Source: JACOTV01 sp964445135
GTDB lineage: Bacteria > Patescibacteriota > Microgenomatia > UBA1406 > GWC2-37-13
DNA length: 34,107 nt
Assembly (NCBI GenBank): GCA_964445135.1
Contig: CAYUJW010000005.1
Span: forward strand, 1 to 34,107
Direction of reading: 5' to 3'
Below are positions 31,358 through 34,107 of this stretch, piece by piece. The notes under the pieces are model-generated. The model ran no database searches. It had not been told where the DNA came from and saw nothing but the letters and a program-made list of their open reading frames with translations. The position numbers and the translations under genes were made by a program. Every line of letters begins with the position of its first letter. Position 1 is the first letter of the stretch.

Positions 31358-31382
31358 AAAATGCGACCTTAGTTAGACCGCA
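31358..31382 (-). terminator. Terminator of rpsF-ssb-rpsR
   Basis: Ten bases after the rpsR stop, minus-strand TGCGGTCT (31382-31375) pairs with AGGTCGCA (31369-31362), an 8-bp stem with two wobble pairs and an AACTA loop. TTTT (31361-31358) follows directly. Confidence 0.58.
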
Positions 31383-31392
31383 ACTTTGTAGG

Positions 31393-31599
31393 TTATCGCT
31401 GACCTTGGTATGAGATAAATGGAAGCATTCCTAGGTGCTGTGCATATTTTATATGCTTTGTCAGTCTGCGCTGATGTTTTGCACATGTTCCAGTCTTGAT
31501 TCGTCCAAGTATTTTTTTTCGTGGTGATAGAAAACGAGACAGATTGTCTGTTTCTCGAAAGTCGGGCATTTGGTTATATTGACAAAAAAAACATTTCAT
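31393..31599 (-). CDS. rpsR: Small ribosomal subunit protein bS18 (zinc-binding form)
   Basis: bS18 binds the platform of the 30S subunit next to bS6. The 68 residues contain NLSRFLSPRKKILGRIKTGTCAKHQRRLTKHIKYAQHLGMLPFI, the family core. C3-x2-C6 at the N-terminus and C39-x2-H42 (CAKH) form the four zinc ligands of C+ bS18. It ends the rpsF-ssb-rpsR operon, 50 bp after ssb. The common next gene rplI (bL9) is missing; a terminator follows instead. In mRNA sense the spacer before it repeats ATTTAC three times and has no Shine-Dalgarno sequence. Confidence 0.95.
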   Translation of the reverse strand: MKCFFCQYNQMPDFRETDNLSRFLSPRKKILGRIKTGTCAKHQRRLTKHIKYAQHLGMLPFISYQGQR

Positions 31600-31649
31600 A
31601 GCTTTGTAGGTAAATAAGTATTTAGTAAATAGTAAATAATGATGTCTTT

Positions 31650-32126
31650 TTAAAAAGGTATATCGTCTGGATTAATTTTTTCATCTTCCGGCGAACTTGA
31701 CATGTCAATGTCTGGCTCAGGTGCAGGTTGTGCGCTCTTTGGGGCGCTTGCTGCATCATCATCTGATGGAGACGATGGGTACTCACCTTCTGCTCGTCCT
31801 GACAACAAAATAAAGTCGTCAATTACAATTTCGGTGATGCTTTTTTGTGTACCGTCTTTGCCGGTAAACGTACGATATACGATACGTCCTTCAACATAGA
31901 TTTTTTTACCTTTCGTCAACAGCTTACCGCATAATTCGGCGAGTTTATTCCAGGCAGTTAGGCGATGGTATTGGACATCTTCCTTGGTCTGTCCCTCGGC
32001 AACCCACGTTCTGTTGGTGGCCAGTCCCATTGTGCAGACTGCTGTTCCGTTTGGGGTGTACTTTAATTCAGGGTCCCGGGTCAGATTACCTAGGAGCACG
32101 ACTTTATTGATTGATTTACCTGCCAT
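31650..32126 (-). CDS. ssb: Single-stranded DNA-binding protein
   Basis: SSB coats single-stranded DNA during replication and repair and recruits partner proteins. The OB fold covers about residues 1-110 (NKVVLLGNLTRDPELKYTPNGTAVCTMGLATNR, WNKLAELCGKLLTKGKKIYVEGRI). An acidic, proline/serine-rich linker follows, and the conserved tip DDIPF ends the 158-residue protein, so the partner-binding tail is intact. It lies between rpsF (37 bp upstream) and rpsR, the common bacterial order. A TATACT box in that spacer may give it a second transcript. Confidence 0.97.
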   Translation of the reverse strand: MAGKSINKVVLLGNLTRDPELKYTPNGTAVCTMGLATNRTWVAEGQTKEDVQYHRLTAWNKLAELCGKLLTKGKKIYVEGRIVYRTFTGKDGTQKSITEIVIDDFILLSGRAEGEYPSSPSDDDAASAPKSAQPAPEPDIDMSSSPEDEKINPDDIPF

Positions 32127-32137
32127 AGCGTGAATTT

Positions 32138-32151
32138 AGTATACCGTATGT
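32138..32151 (-). promoter_or_regulatory. Possible internal promoter of ssb sharing a 14-mer with the rplJ promoter
   Basis: Minus-strand ACATACGGTATACT (32151-32138) is identical to 24027-24014. Its TATACT (32143-32138) is 11 bases before the ssb ATG. No -35 is visible here, unlike at rplJ. Confidence 0.45.
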
Positions 32152-32163
32152 ATTGACTGAAAA

Positions 32164-32466
32164 TTATGCTGATTTCTTTGTTGATTTTGGCTTTTTCACT
32201 TCCTCTTCTTTCAAGAGCAAATAACGAACCATGTCATCCTCAAAACTCAATTTTTTCTTAAAATCGTTGAGCGATTCGGTAGGCAAGGTGATTTTCCATT
32301 CAAAAAAGAATGCGGTGTTTTTCTTTCGAATTGGGTATGCAAGTGTCTTTTCGCCCCAGGCTTCTTCTTTGACAACTTTACCATCAAAGGAAGTAATGAT
32401 GTCTTTTAAGGTTTGTATCATCGCTTCTTTGTGAAGCAGGAAGATCAATTCGTACGTTGTGTTCAT
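32164..32466 (-). CDS. rpsF: Small ribosomal subunit protein bS6
   Basis: bS6 binds bS18 and helps assemble the 30S platform. The 100-residue protein shows TYELIFLLHKEA, IITSFDGKVVKEEAWGEKTLAYPIRKKNTAFFFEWKI and VRYLLLKEEEV, the normal order of the family, with a lysine-rich tail (KKPKSTKKSA). It is the first gene of rpsF-ssb-rpsR, with a clear promoter and a leader of about 73 nt. In other bacteria the bS6:bS18 pair binds such leaders; here the leader holds a small hairpin. No Shine-Dalgarno sequence is seen. Confidence 0.96.
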   Translation of the reverse strand: MNTTYELIFLLHKEAMIQTLKDIITSFDGKVVKEEAWGEKTLAYPIRKKNTAFFFEWKITLPTESLNDFKKKLSFEDDMVRYLLLKEEEVKKPKSTKKSA

Positions 32467-32479
32467 GAATGTATTTGGG

Positions 32480-32504
32480 TTTACTTACAATTAGTAAAAG
32501 TAAA
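32480..32504 (-). promoter_or_regulatory. Hairpin in the rpsF leader
   Basis: TTTACTT (32480-32486) and AAGTAAA (32498-32504) form a 7-bp AT-rich stem with an 11-nt loop, ending 13 bp before the rpsF start. It could mask or present the translation start. It does not clearly match the bS6:bS18-binding motif. Confidence 0.3.
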
Positions 32505-32545
32505 AGTCACACTTATTCGTTTTATTGAATCGGTGATTACTGCCA

Positions 32546-32574
32546 ATTATAGCCCACGCACGGGCAAGTTGCAA
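32546..32574 (-). promoter_or_regulatory. Promoter of rpsF-ssb-rpsR
   Basis: Minus-strand TTGCAA (32574-32569), a 17-bp spacer and TATAAT (32551-32546). Start of transcription is expected near 32539. The octanucleotide array begins 12 bp upstream of the -35, where UP elements lie. Confidence 0.75.
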
Positions 32575-32586
32575 CAGGTATAATCA

Positions 32587-32811
32587 GTAAATGTGTAAAT
32601 GTGTAAATGTGTAAATGTGTAAATGTGTAAATGTGTAAATGTGTAAATNNNNNNNNNNNNNNNNNNNNNNNNNNNNNNNNNNNNNNNNNNNNNNNNNNNN
32701 NNNNNNNNNNNNNNNNNNNNNNNNNNNNNNNNNNNNNNNNNNNNNNNNTGTAAATGTGTAAATGTGTAAATGTGTAAATGTGTAAATGTGTAAATGTGTA
32801 AATGTGTAAAT
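32587..32811. repeat. Octanucleotide tandem repeat (TGTAAATG)n interrupted by an assembly gap
   Basis: Perfect 8-bp units fill 32587-32648 (7.75 copies) and 32749-32811 (about 7.9 copies), with 100 N between them. At least 15 copies are visible, and the true number is unknown. The array occupies the 373-bp divergent spacer between rpsF and truB, which otherwise holds only the rpsF leader and promoter and a 28-bp truB leader region. On the minus strand each unit contains TTTACA, one base from a consensus -35. Confidence 0.95.
32649..32748. other. Assembly gap (100 N) inside the repeat
   Basis: Exactly 100 N flanked on both sides by the same octamer, so the assembly most likely collapsed or broke in the repeat. 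Nothing shows any other sequence to be hidden here. Confidence 0.95.
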
Positions 32812-32839
32812 AGTTAAGAGTGGATGAGCGCAGACAAAT

Positions 32840-33607
32840 ATGATTACGACATATAAATATATTGGTGAGACGCCGCTTCAGGTTGTTGAGCGCATGCGAG
32901 TGGCACATAATATCGCAAAAGACGTGAAGATGGCGTATGCAGGTCGGCTTGATCCAATGGCCCAAGGGGTCATGATCATTTTGGTGGGAGATGAGTGCTT
33001 AACGCGGCGTGAATATGAGCTTCTTGAGAAGGAATATGAGTTTGAGATGTTGTGTGGTGTGGAAACTGACACATACGATGTGATGGGTATTGTGCAAAAT
33101 CAGAAAGTCGCGGCGAAAAGTGATCATCTGCAAAAAAATGAGGTTGATGAGGTGCTCAATTCATACGTTGGGCATTTTGAGCAGTCGTACCCGCCTTATT
33201 CTGCCCCGCGCGTAAATGGCCACCCTTTGTTTTGGTGGGCGCGTGAAGGTCGGTTGGCCGAAATTGATATTCCAACCCATAAGGTACATATATATAGTGC
33301 GCAGATGTTTGCCAAGCGAACAATCACGGCACAAGAGGTGGTGGCATATGCCACTGAGCGTATCGGACACACTACGACCGCTGATGCATTTCGACAGCCA
33401 GCGATTGTTGATTCTTGGAACGCCTGGCTTGCGAATCAGCCCCATACAGCAAGCTTATCCATTTTTTCCGGTCGCGTCGTATGTTCAAGTGGTACCTATA
33501 TACGCGCCATCTGCTATGAAGTGGGGCGCAAGCTTGGGGTGGGCGCGATCGCCTATTCAATTACCAGAACGCGGGTCGGAGATCGCACGTACCCCACTGG
33601 AGAATAA
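32840..33607 (+). CDS. truB: tRNA pseudouridine(55) synthase
   Basis: TruB makes the universal pseudouridine at position 55 in the tRNA T-loop. The 255 residues contain YAGRLDPMAQGVMIILVGDE with the catalytic D38 (family form G-x-L-D-P-x-A-x-G-V). YEFEMLCGVETDTYDVMG follows, then YPPYSAPRVNGHPLFWWAREG, and near the end SSGTYIRAICYEVGRKLGVGAIAYSITRTRVG, the conserved RNA-binding and active-site strands. The PUA-like C-terminal domain of some TruB proteins is absent. The N-terminal DKPxGxTS element is altered to YKYIGETPL. The start lies 28 bp after the octamer array; no Shine-Dalgarno sequence is seen. Confidence 0.93.
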   Translation: MITTYKYIGETPLQVVERMRVAHNIAKDVKMAYAGRLDPMAQGVMIILVGDECLTRREYELLEKEYEFEMLCGVETDTYDVMGIVQNQKVAAKSDHLQKNEVDEVLNSYVGHFEQSYPPYSAPRVNGHPLFWWAREGRLAEIDIPTHKVHIYSAQMFAKRTITAQEVVAYATERIGHTTTADAFRQPAIVDSWNAWLANQPHTASLSIFSGRVVCSSGTYIRAICYEVGRKLGVGAIAYSITRTRVGDRTYPTGE

Positions 33608-33615
33608 TTATCTTT

Positions 33616-33621
33616 TATACT
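33616..33621 (+). promoter_or_regulatory. -10 box of the GT39-like gene, near-leaderless
   Basis: TATACT begins eight bases after the truB stop and ends ten bases before the ATG at 33632. No -35 match, so the call is tentative. Confidence 0.42.
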
Positions 33622-33631
33622 TGTGCAGATT

Positions 33632-34107
33632 ATGCAGAACATACGCAAATTACATTGGATTGCTGCGGTTTTGTTTATTGCGGCGCTTGTGTACACCCGA
33701 TTTGTGGGCTTAGGGTGGGGACTTCCGTTTCCCATGCACCCTGATGAGTGGAATATTGCCCGAAGTGTCCAGCAGCTCGAGTGTCAGGTATCAGGCATCC
33801 CTCTGAGTATCCAGGCACTACAAAACTGTTTTAACCCTCACTTTTTTGCATATGGACAGCCCACCATCTATCTGGCGGCAGTATTGGTTGGGATTAGTCG
33901 GATATTTTCAGGCGCGCAAGGGAGTGTGCAGCTTGTCGAGGCAATTCTTGCGCTTCGTACGATCAGTGCTGTCTCATCCATAGTCTGTGTCTATTTCATG
34001 ATTTTGATCTACTGGCAATGCGTGGTGCATACCCAGCGACGCGTTTGGCATCTGAGCCCGATGATATTTTCGCCAGCTCTTATTCAATTTGCGCATTTTG
34101 GGACGAC
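33632..34107 (+). CDS. GT39/ArnT-like membrane glycosyltransferase (3' end beyond window)
   Basis: 158 complete residues are visible before the window edge. The first membrane helix (about 7-25) is followed by GLGWGLPFPMHPDEWNIARSVQQ, where the D-E pair matches the catalytic acidic motif in the first outside loop of GT-C enzymes of the ArnT/PMT (GT39) type. FNPHFFAYGQPTIYLAAVL is the following conserved loop and helix. These enzymes move a sugar from a polyprenyl-phosphate donor to an acceptor on the outer face of the membrane. It follows truB by 24 bp on the same strand. With the family 2 and GT-C-like genes of the left region it suggests polyprenyl-phosphate-sugar-dependent glycosylation. 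Specificity is unknown. Confidence 0.82.
   Translation, partial: MQNIRKLHWIAAVLFIAALVYTRFVGLGWGLPFPMHPDEWNIARSVQQLECQVSGIPLSIQALQNCFNPHFFAYGQPTIYLAAVLVGISRIFSGAQGSVQLVEAILALRTISAVSSIVCVYFMILIYWQCVVHTQRRVWHLSPMIFSPALIQFAHFGT

Noticed and set aside
32467..32540. bS6:bS18-binding leader motif in rpsF
   Set aside because: A CACCG element flanked by AATC/GATT is present, but the stem is only 4 bp and the known structure cannot be matched.
32587..32811. CRISPR-like repeat array
   Set aside because: The unit is 8 bp and contiguous, without spacers, and there are no cas genes.
32537..32965. Minus-strand frame with repeating HLHIYTFT-like peptide
   Set aside because: It is only the octamer array read in one frame, crosses the 100-N gap and lies antisense to truB.
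9387..33631. tRNA genes or small rRNA fragments in spacers
   Set aside because: Reading the spacers above 100 bp by eye, I found no T-loop-like GGTTCGAATC sequence or cloverleaf; a tRNA search program would be decisive.
1..34107. TGA recoding as in Gracilibacteria or Absconditabacteria
   Set aside because: TGA ends lepA, the family 4 glycosyltransferase and the reductase exactly at expected ends, and overlaps start codons as ATGA; no in-frame TGA is needed in any conserved gene.

Overview
The window most resembles the genome of a Candidate Phyla Radiation bacterium (Patescibacteria). This is an inference from short gene spacing, compact or diverged housekeeping proteins, the absence of a bL9 gene after rpsR, ribosomal protein genes split from their usual partners, and many unrelated housekeeping operons packed together. 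TGA works as a stop codon (several ATGA stop/start overlaps; lepA ends in TGA), so the TGA=Gly lineages (Gracilibacteria/Absconditabacteria) are unlikely. The scaffold has two runs of exactly 100 N (4279-4378 and 32649-32748), which look like placeholders of unknown true length, and each lies beside or inside a short tandem repeat.

Region 1 (1-9386) is a surface-glycan locus, almost all on the minus strand. In transcription order it holds a Wzx/MATE-type flippase, a family 2 glycosyltransferase, a family 4 glycosyltransferase, a DegT-type sugar aminotransferase and a WecD-like GNAT acetyltransferase. After the first gap come an RmlD-like reductase, a second family 4 glycosyltransferase and a SAM methyltransferase cut by the window edge. 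A polytopic GT-C-like membrane protein lies on the opposite strand, converging on the acetyltransferase inside the gap. Together they suggest synthesis of an N-acylated amino-dideoxysugar, its assembly into a lipid-linked glycan and export. Another GT39-like membrane glycosyltransferase starts at the right edge (33632 onward).

Region 2 (9566-20717) is housekeeping: pyk, lepA, a hypothetical gene, miaA, folD, and gyrB-ppa-gyrA on the minus strand. The pyk-lepA spacer is unusually rich in perfect inverted repeats.

Region 3 (20964-26362) holds a YibE/F membrane protein and a hypothetical gene on the plus strand, then rplJ-rplL, rpmE, a short RF1-like release factor lacking domain 1, and hisS on the minus strand.

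Region 4 (26548-31251) pairs a membrane-anchored FMN-binding protein with the flavinyltransferase ApbE (plus strand), facing an HtrA protease, a C-terminal processing protease and a barrel-sandwich-like hypothetical protein (minus strand).

Region 5 (31393-34107) is the rpsF-ssb-rpsR operon (minus) with a promoter and a terminator. It is divided from truB and the GT39-like gene (plus) by an octanucleotide repeat array.

The most striking window-wide signal is regulatory. At least ten genes have a TATAAT-like -10 box only 7-11 nt before the start codon, which predicts leaderless mRNAs, and the starts I inspected lack a clear Shine-Dalgarno sequence. The most unusual single locus is the acetyltransferase whose catalytic domain contains an in-frame degenerate heptanucleotide tandem repeat. 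I found no tRNA, rRNA, insertion sequence, phage gene or CRISPR array.
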